Shown: one piece after another, positions 5,428 to 13,407 of the stretch
Layout of the letters: every line of letters begins with the position of its first letter
Numbering within the stretch: the stretch's first letter is position 1
Source of the DNA: Patescibacteria group bacterium
GTDB taxonomy: Bacteria; Patescibacteriota; UBA1384; XYA2-FULL-43-10; CAINNR01
Direction of reading: 5' to 3'
Assembly: GCA_028690755.1 (NCBI GenBank)
Contig: JAQVAO010000003.1
Location: 1-16,710 of the forward strand
DNA length: 16,710 nucleotides
Notes under the pieces: model-generated
The model's input: only the letters and a program-made list of their open reading frames with translations
What the model was told of the DNA's origin: nothing
The model's database searches: none
Translations under genes and position numbers: made by a program

Positions 5428-7269
5428 ATGTCGAAGTTGATTTATCTTGAACCCGATGAAGAGATAACTGATGTTATCGATAAAATAAGTAAAGCGGACG
5501 ATGATGCTGTCTCTTTGGTCATTCCAAGAGGTTCAACTTTAGCTAACAGTATTGTAAACCTGAAACTACTGGGCAAACGTAGTAAGAAGTTGAGTAAAGA
5601 AGTTTTTTTGGTCACCAATGATAAGATTGCCCGAAACTTGGCTTCCCAAATTGGGTTTCCGGTTTTCGCTTCGGTAAACGAGGCAAAATCTGGAGTAGTA
5701 GCCAAAGTGCCGGAAGAAAAGAAACTGGAAAAAGTGCTGGAACCTCAAAGCTCAGAAACCGATAATATTGAAGAAATTGATGGAATTAAAGTCCACAAAT
5801 ATGATAAGGATGCTGAAGATAAATTAGAAGATAGCGCGCCAGAGGTTGAAGAACCAATAATAGAAGATACCGTGACAACTGACCATGATTCTGGTGTTGA
5901 ACCTGAAGTGATAGAAGCAGTTCAGGATTTAGAAAAAGATGAGCCAGAAGAGCCAAAAGTAGAAAGAAAAGAGATGAGCACAGAAACAATTAAACCAAAT
6001 GATTTCAAGCTAGAAAAGAAAAAGACAGAAAGAATCGGAATTGCTGGTGATGTTGGCCGTCCCGGTGGCTCACTCTTTGGAGAAATTAGAGACAAAAAAA
6101 CTCGAAGAAAAAAGAAAATTATTATTACGGTGGCAATTGCCTTTGTGGTATTAGCTTTTGCTCTATATATTCTAATACCCACCGCAAAGATCGTAATCGC
6201 CGTGGTCTCTGAGCCTTTTTCTTCCGAGGCCAACATAAATGTGAGCAAAGATATTAGTGAAATTGATTTCGAAAATTCTACCATCCCGGGTAATTTTATT
6301 GAAAAAGAGGAGGAGCTTTCAAAGACTTTTTCTGCCACTGGTGAGAAAAATGTTGGAGCGAAATCTAAAGGGAAAATTACTGTTTACAATAATTGGGACC
6401 AGCAACCGATCAGTCTAGCCGCCGGTACGACATTTGCTTCTTCCAGCGGAATAAATTTTGTCTCAACATCAGCTGTTACTGTGCCGGGGGCTCAGGTTGG
6501 TTTGCAGGGGGGTCAGTTTGTAATCACCGCTTCCGGTACTGCCGATGTCAATGTAGAAGCAGTGGAAGTTGGCGAACAAGGTAATATTGGGCCGTCAGAT
6601 TTTACTATTACCTCAATTCCCAAAATTCAACAATCAAAGATTTATGGTAAAAGCGCAAATTCAATGTCAGGTGGCACTAACCAGATAGTAAAGGTTGTTG
6701 CTAAAAGTGACATATCTGACGCTAAAACTGCCACCGAGAACGAACTTAAAGAAACAGCAACGAACAAAATCAATGAGGATCTGGGAGATAGCTATAAACT
6801 GTTAGAATCTGCCCTGACATTCGAAGTGCTCTCTGAGAATTCTGACAGGAAAGAGGGTGATCAAGCAGACACCTTTAATTATGAGTTAAAATTCAAAGTT
6901 AGAGCGTTAGCATTTTCAGAAGAAGACTTTAGAAATATGTTAGTTAAAAATGCAGAGGAACAATTACCCGAGGATCAAGAGATTGTTTCTGATGAAGTCG
7001 AGGATATAAATTATGAGGTTGTCAGTAGTGATATCGCTAGTGGAAAAATCGAATTAAAAGGCAAGTTTGAGGGATATATTGCTAATAAGTATGATAATGA
7101 CATTATAAAGAGTGATACAAGAGGAAAATCAATAACGGCAGCGAGGAAAAAAATAACTTCCTATGACAAGGTATTGTCTGTTGACATAAATACCTTCCCT
7201 CGTTTTATCCATTCGATTCCCTATATTACGCGAAATATTACGATCGAATATAACTATGGTAAAGAGTGA
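5428..7269 (+). CDS. Single-pass membrane protein with baseplate-J-like exterior domain
   Basis: 613 residues in four parts. Residues 1-90 are a compact alpha/beta cytoplasmic domain (begins MSKLIYLEPDEEITDVIDKI). Residues about 95-185 are a strongly acidic Glu/Asp-rich linker. A basic stop-transfer patch (KKTRRKKK, about 223-230) leads into one transmembrane helix (about 231-252). The remaining ~360 residues would be outside; they are rich in Ser/Thr/Gly/Asn beta segments and include VGEQGNIGPSDF (381-392), which resembles the GxxGN turn of baseplate-J/gp47 proteins, here probably a domain homology and not a phage gene. Placement right after an FtsA/PilM-like ATPase suggests a partner that links the cytoplasmic ring to a surface structure. 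The start has an AAGGA-type site just upstream. Topology is firm; domain name moderate; function inferred. Confidence 0.65.
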   Translation: MSKLIYLEPDEEITDVIDKISKADDDAVSLVIPRGSTLANSIVNLKLLGKRSKKLSKEVFLVTNDKIARNLASQIGFPVFASVNEAKSGVVAKVPEEKKLEKVLEPQSSETDNIEEIDGIKVHKYDKDAEDKLEDSAPEVEEPIIEDTVTTDHDSGVEPEVIEAVQDLEKDEPEEPKVERKEMSTETIKPNDFKLEKKKTERIGIAGDVGRPGGSLFGEIRDKKTRRKKKIIITVAIAFVVLAFALYILIPTAKIVIAVVSEPFSSEANINVSKDISEIDFENSTIPGNFIEKEEELSKTFSATGEKNVGAKSKGKITVYNNWDQQPISLAAGTTFASSSGINFVSTSAVTVPGAQVGLQGGQFVITASGTADVNVEAVEVGEQGNIGPSDFTITSIPKIQQSKIYGKSANSMSGGTNQIVKVVAKSDISDAKTATENELKETATNKINEDLGDSYKLLESALTFEVLSENSDRKEGDQADTFNYELKFKVRALAFSEEDFRNMLVKNAEEQLPEDQEIVSDEVEDINYEVVSSDIASGKIELKGKFEGYIANKYDNDIIKSDTRGKSITAARKKITSYDKVLSVDINTFPRFIHSIPYITRNITIEYNYGKE

Positions 7270-7685
7270 TGTACCTAGGCGTTGATTGGGGTAGTAAGAT
7301 GATTGGCCTAGCCGTTGGCAGTGAGATACCCTACGAATTGGCGACGATTAGAAATGACAAAGGAGCAATTGAAAAGATTGCCCAGCTTTGTGTGCAGGAG
7401 AAAATTGAAAGAATCGTTATTGGCATGCCGGTATTGGAAAGTGGCGACAAAGGGAACCTCGCTGATAAAGTTGAATATTTCGGCCGTCAGCTAAAAGAGA
7501 AAACAAATTTGCCGATATATTTTGAGCCAGAAAATTTGACCACGCAAACTGCATTGGAGCTTCTCAAAGAAGAGGGCATGAGGCCGGATGATATTGAAAA
7601 GAAAGTTGATCAGACCGCAGCGAGGTTAATTTTGGAGCAGTATATTGCAAATATTGAGGAGGACATATCGCAAGAGGCACTATAA
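7269..7685 (+). CDS. ruvX: RuvX/YqgF-type putative Holliday junction resolvase
   Basis: 138 residues, the usual length for the RNase H-fold RuvX/YqgF family, assigned to Holliday junction resolution or pre-16S rRNA 5'-end processing. Active-site candidates are D6 in YLGVDWGSKMIGLAVG, E88 in FEPENLTTQTA (the family usually has DERLTT) and D114 in KKVDQTAARLIL. The strand IERIVIGMPV (46-55) is typical. I choose ATG 7269, which overlaps the preceding TGA by one base (TGATG), over the GTG at 7266. The overlap implies translational coupling with the upstream membrane protein. The 3' end abuts the problematic start of mltG. Confidence 0.85.
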   Translation: MYLGVDWGSKMIGLAVGSEIPYELATIRNDKGAIEKIAQLCVQEKIERIVIGMPVLESGDKGNLADKVEYFGRQLKEKTNLPIYFEPENLTTQTALELLKEEGMRPDDIEKKVDQTAARLILEQYIANIEEDISQEAL

Positions 7686-8632
7686 AAACAGCGCTGCTAA
7701 TACTTCTCCTGTTGTTTATTTTTTCTATTGGTGGGTTTTTGTTCTATTTCAAAAATGAGATAGGCAAAGCTACTGGAAGTGGTAAAATTGTTCAAGTCGA
7801 AATTGAAAAAGGCGAAAGTGTTTCAAGTATTTCTAAAAAGTTAGAATCTAAGGGTTTAGTAAATTCCTCGGTAATTTTTTATTTGTATGAGCGAATAAAG
7901 GATAAAAAAATTGTTGCCGGTAAATATCTGATCCCTGATAATTTGACTCTGGTTGAGATAGCAAATGTTTTGGAGAAAGGCGAGAGACAGGTCCGCAGAA
8001 TTACGATTCCTGAGGGCTGGAGAATGGAGCAGATGGCTACATATTTGGAAGCAAATACCGGTATTTTAGCTCTAGACTTTTTACAGGAAGCCCAAGGGAA
8101 AGAAGGTAAACTTTTCCCTGATACTTACGAATTAATGGATCAACCTACCGCCAAGGAAGTAATTAAAAAGATGGACGACAATTATCTTTTCAGGATTTCA
8201 GAATTGTTGCCGACAGATGATCAGCTTGTGTTAGCCTCAATAGTTGAACGTGAGGCAGCTAGTGATTCTGAAAGAGCCGATATTGCTGGAGTTTTTGCCA
8301 ATAGATTAAAAATTGGTATGAAACTAGAAGCCGATCCGACAGTCCAATATCAAAAAGATTCTAATAATTATCCTCAGATTGGTTTGATTTCTTACGATTT
8401 TTGGCAAAAACTAGCTATTGGTGACCTGCGAGGAGTCCAGGGGCCGTATAATACCTATCTGCATTCTGGTTTGCCACCGAGCCCGATTTGCAATCCAGGT
8501 TTAGCCAGTATTGAAGCAGCAGTAAATCCCGCTCAACATGATTACTATTATTTCCTTCATGGCTCTGATGGCAATATTTATTTCTCAAAAAACGAGGCAG
8601 AACACAATCGCAAAAAGGCGGAGTATTTATAA
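7682..8632 (+). CDS. mltG: Endolytic transglycosylase MltG (YceG-like), non-canonical start
   Basis: YceG/MltG-family protein: a membrane anchor, a LysM-like region (VEKGESVSSISKKLE...), then the catalytic domain with EGWRMEQMA, LFPDTYEL, SIVEREA (probable catalytic Glu encoded at 8246-8248), LEADPTVQY, YNTYLHSGLPPSPICNPG and a C-terminal DYYYFLHG. It cuts nascent glycan strands next to the membrane. The reading frame is open from 7658, after a TGA at 7655-7657, but contains no ATG or GTG before the transmembrane helix. The first standard start, TTG 7712, would cut the hydrophobic helix in half. ATA 7682 (product K-T-A-L-L-I-L...) overlaps the ruvX TAA and follows AAGAGG at 7672-7677. ATC 7667 follows GAGGAGG at 7656-7662. 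I place the start at ATA 7682 provisionally; family assignment is secure. Confidence 0.8.
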   Translation: MKTALLILLLLFIFSIGGFLFYFKNEIGKATGSGKIVQVEIEKGESVSSISKKLESKGLVNSSVIFYLYERIKDKKIVAGKYLIPDNLTLVEIANVLEKGERQVRRITIPEGWRMEQMATYLEANTGILALDFLQEAQGKEGKLFPDTYELMDQPTAKEVIKKMDDNYLFRISELLPTDDQLVLASIVEREAASDSERADIAGVFANRLKIGMKLEADPTVQYQKDSNNYPQIGLISYDFWQKLAIGDLRGVQGPYNTYLHSGLPPSPICNPGLASIEAAVNPAQHDYYYFLHGSDGNIYFSKNEAEHNRKKAEYL

Positions 8633-9508
8633 ATGTCTAAAGTCATCGAAATCAAGGGCCTAAAGAAGCACTTTGGTAAAGTCCGGGCAGTTGACGGGAT
8701 TGATTTATCCGTAGAAAAAGGTGAGATATTTGGGTTCTTGGGTCCCAATGGTGCTGGTAAAACGACAACAATTCGCTTGATGCTGGATTTTATCCGGCCA
8801 ACTTCGGGCGAGGTGAAAATTCTTGGTCAAAATCCCCAAAATAATGCTGAGAAGCTTCACTCAAAGATTAGCTTCCTACCCGGGAGAGCTAGACTTTATG
8901 ATAATTGGACTGGAGAAGAGCATATTTCATTCATCGCTAGTTTTGGTGGTAGTACGGAGCTTGCGAAAAAAATTGCTAGTGATTTAGACCTTGATACCAA
9001 GAGAAAATTTAAAAATCTCTCTTCCGGTAATAAGCAAAAACTTTCTTTGGTTTTAGCACTAATGAAAAAACCGGAGCTATTGATATTAGATGAGCCGACA
9101 AATGCTCTTGATCCGCTGCTACAGAACCAGGTTCATAGAACTCTGCGGGAGTTTCAAAAAGAAGGGATGACAGTTTTTATGTCTTCTCATAATCTTTCGG
9201 AAGTTGATCAAACCTGTAGCCGAGTAGCGATAATCAAGAGTGGCAAAATTGTTAGTGAAGAGAGCATTAAAAGCCTAAAGGAAAAGCGGACCCACATGGT
9301 TGCGGTAAGATTTGCTGAAAAAGTTGCTAAAGAGGCGATAAAATCTGCTTGTGTCAAAAAGATTGAGGAGATTGATTCGAGCCTTCTGATTACCTGTAAG
9401 GGGGAAATTGATCCATTAATTAAAGAGTTAGCGAAATATAGGGTCAAGGAGATTGAGATCTCTCATGCGACTCTTGAAGAAATATTTCTAGAATTTTATC
9501 AAAAATAA
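8633..9508 (+). CDS. ABC transporter ATP-binding protein (ABC-2 exporter type)
   Basis: 291 residues. Walker A is GPNGAGKTT (37-45), the signature loop is LSSGNKQ (129-135; Ser replaces the usual second Gly), Walker B is LLILDEP (149-155) with E154, and the H-loop histidine lies in SSHNLSEV. The usual Q-loop glutamine region reads FLPGRARLYDNWTG (81-94), a variation seen in this subfamily of ABC-2 ATPases with a downstream ~80-residue domain. It begins immediately after the mltG stop and ends 1 nt before the permease, so the two form a transporter pair, probably a homodimer of each. The substrate is unknown; the group includes natural-product, sodium and polymer exporters. No substrate-binding protein is nearby, which agrees with export. 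Confidence 0.9.
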   Translation: MSKVIEIKGLKKHFGKVRAVDGIDLSVEKGEIFGFLGPNGAGKTTTIRLMLDFIRPTSGEVKILGQNPQNNAEKLHSKISFLPGRARLYDNWTGEEHISFIASFGGSTELAKKIASDLDLDTKRKFKNLSSGNKQKLSLVLALMKKPELLILDEPTNALDPLLQNQVHRTLREFQKEGMTVFMSSHNLSEVDQTCSRVAIIKSGKIVSEESIKSLKEKRTHMVAVRFAEKVAKEAIKSACVKKIEEIDSSLLITCKGEIDPLIKELAKYRVKEIEISHATLEEIFLEFYQK

Positions 9509-9509
9509 T

Positions 9510-10313
9510 ATGTGGCCAATAATTAAACGCACAATTAAAGACAGAAAAATTGTTTTCCTGATCTATATCATTGCCGCCAGCGCTTTTTTCTTGATGCATG
9601 TCAGTGTTTTCCCCTCATTTAAAGATCAGCAAATTGATATTGCGCAACTGATGCAATCAATGCCCCAAGGATTTATTGAAGCTTTTGGTCTAGAGGACTA
9701 CGACATGTCCAAATTTGAAAATTACATTGCTGGCGAAGAGTTCTCACTTATCTGGCCGTTGATGCTTTTGATTATGTCAATTTCTCTTGCTGGCGGAGCA
9801 ATTGCTAGTGAAATTGAAAAAGGAACTATTGAAGTTTTGCTCTCTCAGCCGATTTCTCGATCAAAGCTCTATATTTCGCGTTACATTTCGGGGATCATAA
9901 TGATTTTCGGTTTTATAATAATAACCATGGGGCTTTTAATTGCAATGGCAGCCGCTTTTGGTATTGATCTTAAGCTGAATCATTACCCGGCGTTATCGCT
10001 GGTTGCCTTCCTGTTTGCTTGGGCGATTTACTCTATCGCAATGTTTTTGTCGGCGGTTTTTTCCGATCGCGGCAAAGTCTATTTCATCTCTGCTGCCCTC
10101 TTGTTTGTTATGTATGCGCTTAATATTCTTGCTCGCTTGAAGGAGAGTCTGCATGATTTACGCTATTTTTCCTTCTTCCATTATTATGTACCGAATGATC
10201 TTTTAATACGAAATCAGATTGATAAATATTCGGTAATTGTCTTTATCTCTGTTGCAGTCGTTTTCTCAATCGCCGGATTTATTGCATTTAATCGACGAGA
10301 TATTTCGACATAA
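9510..10313 (+). CDS. ABC-2 type permease
   Basis: 267 residues with about six hydrophobic helices, at approximately 14-32, 78-98, 122-150, 160-182, 190-206 and 238-260. The EKGTIEVLLSQPISRSKLYISR segment after helix 2 is the characteristic coupling stretch of ABC-2 permeases. The first extracellular loop (about 33-75) carries the short amphipathic part. Its gene lies 1 nt after the ATPase gene. Resembles NatB-like and beta-exotoxin-type export permeases; substrate cannot be assigned. The N-terminus MWPIIKRTIKDRK is the usual cytoplasmic elbow region. Confidence 0.85.
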   Translation: MWPIIKRTIKDRKIVFLIYIIAASAFFLMHVSVFPSFKDQQIDIAQLMQSMPQGFIEAFGLEDYDMSKFENYIAGEEFSLIWPLMLLIMSISLAGGAIASEIEKGTIEVLLSQPISRSKLYISRYISGIIMIFGFIIITMGLLIAMAAAFGIDLKLNHYPALSLVAFLFAWAIYSIAMFLSAVFSDRGKVYFISAALLFVMYALNILARLKESLHDLRYFSFFHYYVPNDLLIRNQIDKYSVIVFISVAVVFSIAGFIAFNRRDIST

Positions 10314-10328
10314 TTTAAAAGGAGGACA

Positions 10329-10931
10329 ATGACCACAGTTTGGAAGATTGTTATTGCAATAGTAGTAACTTTAGTCGTAGTCGGTGGTGGCACCTACTAC
10401 TATATGAATCAAAAAGCCACTAGTGAAAAAGATGAATTGCAGTCTCAGATTGATGAGCTGAACAGTCAGATCGAGGATTTACAGGCTGAAACTACAACAG
10501 CAGTTTCCACTGAATCTTCTTCCCCTGTAACAAACTCGCCAACAACTGCAACAACTTCTGACTGGAAAAATTATTCAAATACGAAGTATGATTTCTCGCT
10601 GACGTTCAATGATTTGTGGAAAAATTACGAGATAGTTGAGAAAAGTCCTGATGATTCGACAGCCACTGCTTACTTGTATACCTGTGTCCCAACGATTTCT
10701 TCCAGCTGGTCAGATCAGAAATCTGGAATGTTCTGTCCTTTTTCCATCACCGTCGTATCGCTATCTGGCAAAAGTGCTTTTGAGCAAGCGAACGACCCCA
10801 TGATTCCAAAATATCTTGGTGCCAATTCTTCTTATGCTTTTTATACTGGATCAGCACAAGATCGACCAGACGATGGCGTTGCTGTAATGAATGATTCGCA
10901 AAACATTATTGCAACTTTTAAAGCTAACTAA
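10329..10931 (+). CDS. Secreted or anchored protein with coiled coil and PsbP-like domain
   Basis: 200 residues. Residues 5-25 are a transmembrane helix or signal anchor. Residues 32-54 are a short coiled coil (SEKDELQSQIDELNSQIEDL), and 55-78 a Ser/Thr/Pro-rich linker. The rest begins WKNYSNTKYDFSLTF, the typical opening of PsbP-like domains that occur in many uncharacterised CPR lipoproteins and anchored proteins, and ends with ATFKAN. Cysteines 119 and 136 could form a disulfide. AGGAGG at 10320-10325, a few nt before the ATG, supports the start. It is the last gene of the run and follows an ABC-2 exporter by 15 nt; a link to the exporter is possible but only positional. Function unknown. 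Confidence 0.7.
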   Translation: MTTVWKIVIAIVVTLVVVGGGTYYYMNQKATSEKDELQSQIDELNSQIEDLQAETTTAVSTESSSPVTNSPTTATTSDWKNYSNTKYDFSLTFNDLWKNYEIVEKSPDDSTATAYLYTCVPTISSSWSDQKSGMFCPFSITVVSLSGKSAFEQANDPMIPKYLGANSSYAFYTGSAQDRPDDGVAVMNDSQNIIATFKAN

Positions 10932-10936
10932 TAAAT

Positions 10937-10968
10937 AAAAAATCAATCTCTTCTGGGATTGATTTTTT
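10937..10968 (+). terminator. Strong intrinsic terminator closing the long operon
   Basis: AAAAAATCAATC (10937-10948) and GATTGATTTTTT (10957-10968) form a 12-bp perfect stem with an 8-nt loop, ending in a T-tract. The A-tract on the 5' side would make it work in the reverse direction too. Confidence 0.92.
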
Positions 10969-11036
10969 ATATTCTTTAATCTAGTGTTAGTTTGTAACCA
11001 GGGGAGGTAAACTCTGGCTTTTTTGTCGCATTAATT

Positions 11037-11049
11037 TATAATCAGCAAT
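11037..11049 (+). promoter_or_regulatory. Leaderless-type promoter of the mreBCD-PBP2 operon
   Basis: A perfect TATAAT at 11037-11042 is followed after 7 nt by the mreB ATG at 11050. There is no Shine-Dalgarno within the putative transcript. No good -35 is visible at 16-18 nt (the region reads CTCTGGCTTT). A GGGGAGG purine run at about 11001-11007 is too far from the ATG to serve as its ribosome site. Confidence 0.6.
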
Positions 11050-12108
11050 ATGAAGTCACCGTTTAATTTTATTTTTAATCGCCTGTCTCATGATATTGGT
11101 ATCGATCTCGGTACCGCTAACTCTTTGGTATATGTAAAAGGTAAAGGAATTGTTATCACCGAGCCGTCAGTGGTGGCGATAAACAAAAAAACCAAAGAAA
11201 TTTTAGCGATCGGAGAAGAGGCCAAGCGAATGGTTGGCCGCACTCCCGCCCACATAGTTGCAGTTAGGCCTTTGGTTGATGGCGTAATCTCTGATTTTGA
11301 AGTAACAGAACAGATGCTAAAATATTTTTTTGACAAAGTCCATCGAGAGAAATTTTCCTTATTTCCACACCCAAGGGTGGTGATCGGTATACCCTACGGG
11401 GTTACTGAGGTAGAAAAACGGGCGGCAGAGGAAGGGGCAATTAACGCTGGCGCCCGCGAAATCTATCTAATTGAAGAGCCGATCGCTGCGGCGATCGGCG
11501 CCCGACTTCCAATTCAAGACGCATCCGGGAATATGATCGTTGATATTGGTGGGGGGACGACTGAGGTGGCAATTATCTCTCTTGGTGGCATTGTTTCCTC
11601 CCGGTCGCTAAGAATTGCTGGTGACGAAATGAATACTGATATAATTCAGTATGCGAGAGATAATTTTAATCTTTTGTTAGGTGAGAGAACAGCAGAAGAA
11701 ATTAAAATTAAAGTTGGAGCAGCGATACCGATAAAAGAGAAATTGGAAACACCGATGCGAGGAAGAGATTTGGTGACCGGTTTGCCAAAAGAAATTATTG
11801 TTAATAATGAACAGATTCGTCAAGCGATACAGAAATCGGTCAATGCCATTATCGATAGCATTAAAGTTACGATGGAAGAATCACCCCCTGAGCTTCTAGC
11901 CGATATAATGGATCGAGGCATCGTTCTTGCTGGTGGTGGGGCCTTGCTCCGGGGTCTTGATAAGTTGATTGCTGTAGAAACTAAAACGATAGTACATATT
12001 GCCGATGACCCATTGACCTGTGTTGTTCGTGGGACAGGCATAGTTCTTGAAGATATTGATCTATTGTCGGATGTCCTTGTTCCTAATCGATTTAAATTGA
12101 GGGCGTAG
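11050..12108 (+). CDS. mreB: Rod shape-determining actin homologue MreB
   Basis: 352 residues, usual length (about 330-350). HDIGIDLGTANSLVY (15-29) is phosphate-1. The IGIPYGVTEVEKRA stretch, the EEPIAAAIGARLP connecting region and NMIVDIGGGTTEVAII (phosphate-2) follow. GIVLAGGGALLRGLD near 290-304 is the adenosine motif. MreB forms membrane-bound antiparallel filaments that guide the elongation machinery. The short N-terminal extension (SPFNFIFNRLS) could be an amphipathic membrane anchor. First gene of a four-gene operon with mreC, mreD and PBP2; transcription probably begins at or next to its ATG. Confidence 0.97.
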   Translation: MKSPFNFIFNRLSHDIGIDLGTANSLVYVKGKGIVITEPSVVAINKKTKEILAIGEEAKRMVGRTPAHIVAVRPLVDGVISDFEVTEQMLKYFFDKVHREKFSLFPHPRVVIGIPYGVTEVEKRAAEEGAINAGAREIYLIEEPIAAAIGARLPIQDASGNMIVDIGGGTTEVAIISLGGIVSSRSLRIAGDEMNTDIIQYARDNFNLLLGERTAEEIKIKVGAAIPIKEKLETPMRGRDLVTGLPKEIIVNNEQIRQAIQKSVNAIIDSIKVTMEESPPELLADIMDRGIVLAGGGALLRGLDKLIAVETKTIVHIADDPLTCVVRGTGIVLEDIDLLSDVLVPNRFKLRA

Positions 12109-12111
12109 TTA

Positions 12112-12900
12112 ATGACTAGGAGGAATTTATTTTTATTTTTTTTCATCGTAGTGCTGATTTTGATATTGCTGGTACCATCGAAGATAAGTCAAGCGACCAA
12201 CAATTTTATTTTAAAAGTGAGTCAACCTTTGACTTCTGGAATGGTTAAAGCTGGAAAAAGTATCGCTGGCACACTGTCAATATTTGGAGAAATCAGCAAC
12301 CTGCGCAAGGAAAACCGTCGTTTAGTCGAGGACATAATTAAGGCGAAAGTTGATAGCACAAAACTTGAGGAGCTTGAACAAGAAAATACTAGTTTGAAAG
12401 AAGCTCTTGGGTATAAAGAAGCCCATCCGGAGATGAAGCTACTTCTTGCGGAGATAATCGGTCTTGACCCGACAAATTTTTATGATTCCTTGGTCTTAAA
12501 TAAGGGTTCAAATGATGGAGTATCTGATGGCATGGCGGTGGTTTATCTTGGTGTATTGGTCGGGAAAATTGATCAGGTGACTCCTGACACTTCGCGAGTC
12601 GTGCTTATAACCAGTAGGGATTCAATTGTTCAGGTGATGCTTGAGAGCTCAAGAACTACTGGGATTTTAAAAGGTGGAATTTCAGGTATGACTTTAGAAA
12701 ATATCCCCCTAGATACGCCGATCGCTGAGTCAGAGAGTATTATTACATCTGGTCTTGGTGGCAAATTGCCAAAAGGTATATTTGTTGGAAGCACTGGAAG
12801 TGAAGTATCAGCAAAATCAGATATTTTTAAAACAATTGAGGTAAAATCTCCGATAAACTTCTCGAAACTGGAGAACTTGTTTATTATTATTGGGATTTGA
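12112..12900 (+). CDS. mreC: Rod shape-determining protein MreC
   Basis: 262 residues. Basic N-terminus (MTRRN) and one transmembrane helix (about 5-22), then an exterior coiled coil (about 59-100, heptads around NLRKENRRLVEDI and LEELEQENTSL). After this comes the two-barrel beta domain typical of MreC: IIGLDPTNFYDSLVLNKGSNDGVSDGMAVV, followed by LVGKIDQVTPDTSRVVLIT and the closing SGLGGKLPKGIFVGST. MreC activates PBP2 and connects it to MreB and MreD. Its ATG lies 3 nt after the mreB stop. Length and domain order are normal. Confidence 0.94.
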   Translation: MTRRNLFLFFFIVVLILILLVPSKISQATNNFILKVSQPLTSGMVKAGKSIAGTLSIFGEISNLRKENRRLVEDIIKAKVDSTKLEELEQENTSLKEALGYKEAHPEMKLLLAEIIGLDPTNFYDSLVLNKGSNDGVSDGMAVVYLGVLVGKIDQVTPDTSRVVLITSRDSIVQVMLESSRTTGILKGGISGMTLENIPLDTPIAESESIITSGLGGKLPKGIFVGSTGSEVSAKSDIFKTIEVKSPINFSKLENLFIIIGI

Positions 12901-12901
12901 T

Positions 12902-13405
12902 ATGTGGTTATTTATTCTTCTGATTTCATTATTCGTTGCTCTTTTCGATGCAACTGTTGCCCCATCCTTATCAATTTATGGTGGAATTTTTAGTTTCACT
13001 ACTTCTGTAATTTTAGTTTTCCTAGTAAAAAAATCTTTTCAGAATGCAAGTATGCTACTTATATTTTCGACGATATTTTTAGTAATATTTAGTCAAATCC
13101 CCGTTGTCTATATTCTCCTACCGAATTTTTTTCTATTTATCACAATAACTTTTGCCATCAATAAGAGGTTGGTTGATCGACCGTCAACGATGTTATCGGT
13201 TCCAATTTTTGCCATTGCTTTTCTGTTTTTCGGATTGTTCAGATTGTTAATTATGGGTGAGTTCTCTCTGACAAATTTACTCCTAACACTTGAGGGAGCA
13301 ATTTATTCAACGATCATCACAGTGGCACTATATTTTATAATCAATAAAATAAATTATCTCTTAAACCCACAAGCAGGCAGGGAACAGATAAAAATTAATA
13401 TTTGA
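12902..13405 (+). CDS. mreD: Rod shape-determining membrane protein MreD
   Basis: 167 residues from ATG 12902, 1 nt after the mreC stop; the frame extends to a TTG at 12890, but the ATG gives the natural membrane start MWLFILLISLFVALF. About five hydrophobic helices are visible, with TVAPSLSIYGG in the first loop, in line with the MreD family, which varies in sequence. Identified mostly by position between mreC and PBP2, plus size and hydropathy. MreD is part of the MreBCD membrane complex. The TGA stop at 13403-13405 is 2 nt before the next ATG. Confidence 0.85.
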   Translation: MWLFILLISLFVALFDATVAPSLSIYGGIFSFTTSVILVFLVKKSFQNASMLLIFSTIFLVIFSQIPVVYILLPNFFLFITITFAINKRLVDRPSTMLSVPIFAIAFLFFGLFRLLIMGEFSLTNLLLTLEGAIYSTIITVALYFIINKINYLLNPQAGREQIKINI

Positions 13406-13407
13406 TT

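Noticed and set aside
5428..7269. Phage or tailocin remnant suggested by the baseplate-J-like domain.
   Set aside because: The protein has an acidic cytoplasmic part and a transmembrane helix, and all neighbours are chromosomal housekeeping or envelope genes.
10998..11024. CCAG...CTGG hairpin followed by T-run upstream of mreB as an attenuator.
   Set aside because: Only four base pairs, and it lies upstream of the predicted mreB transcription start, so it would not be in the transcript.
12118..12125. AGGAGGAA just inside mreC as a ribosome site for a downstream start.
   Set aside because: No suitable start codon follows at the right distance; the bases encode the basic RRN before the membrane helix.
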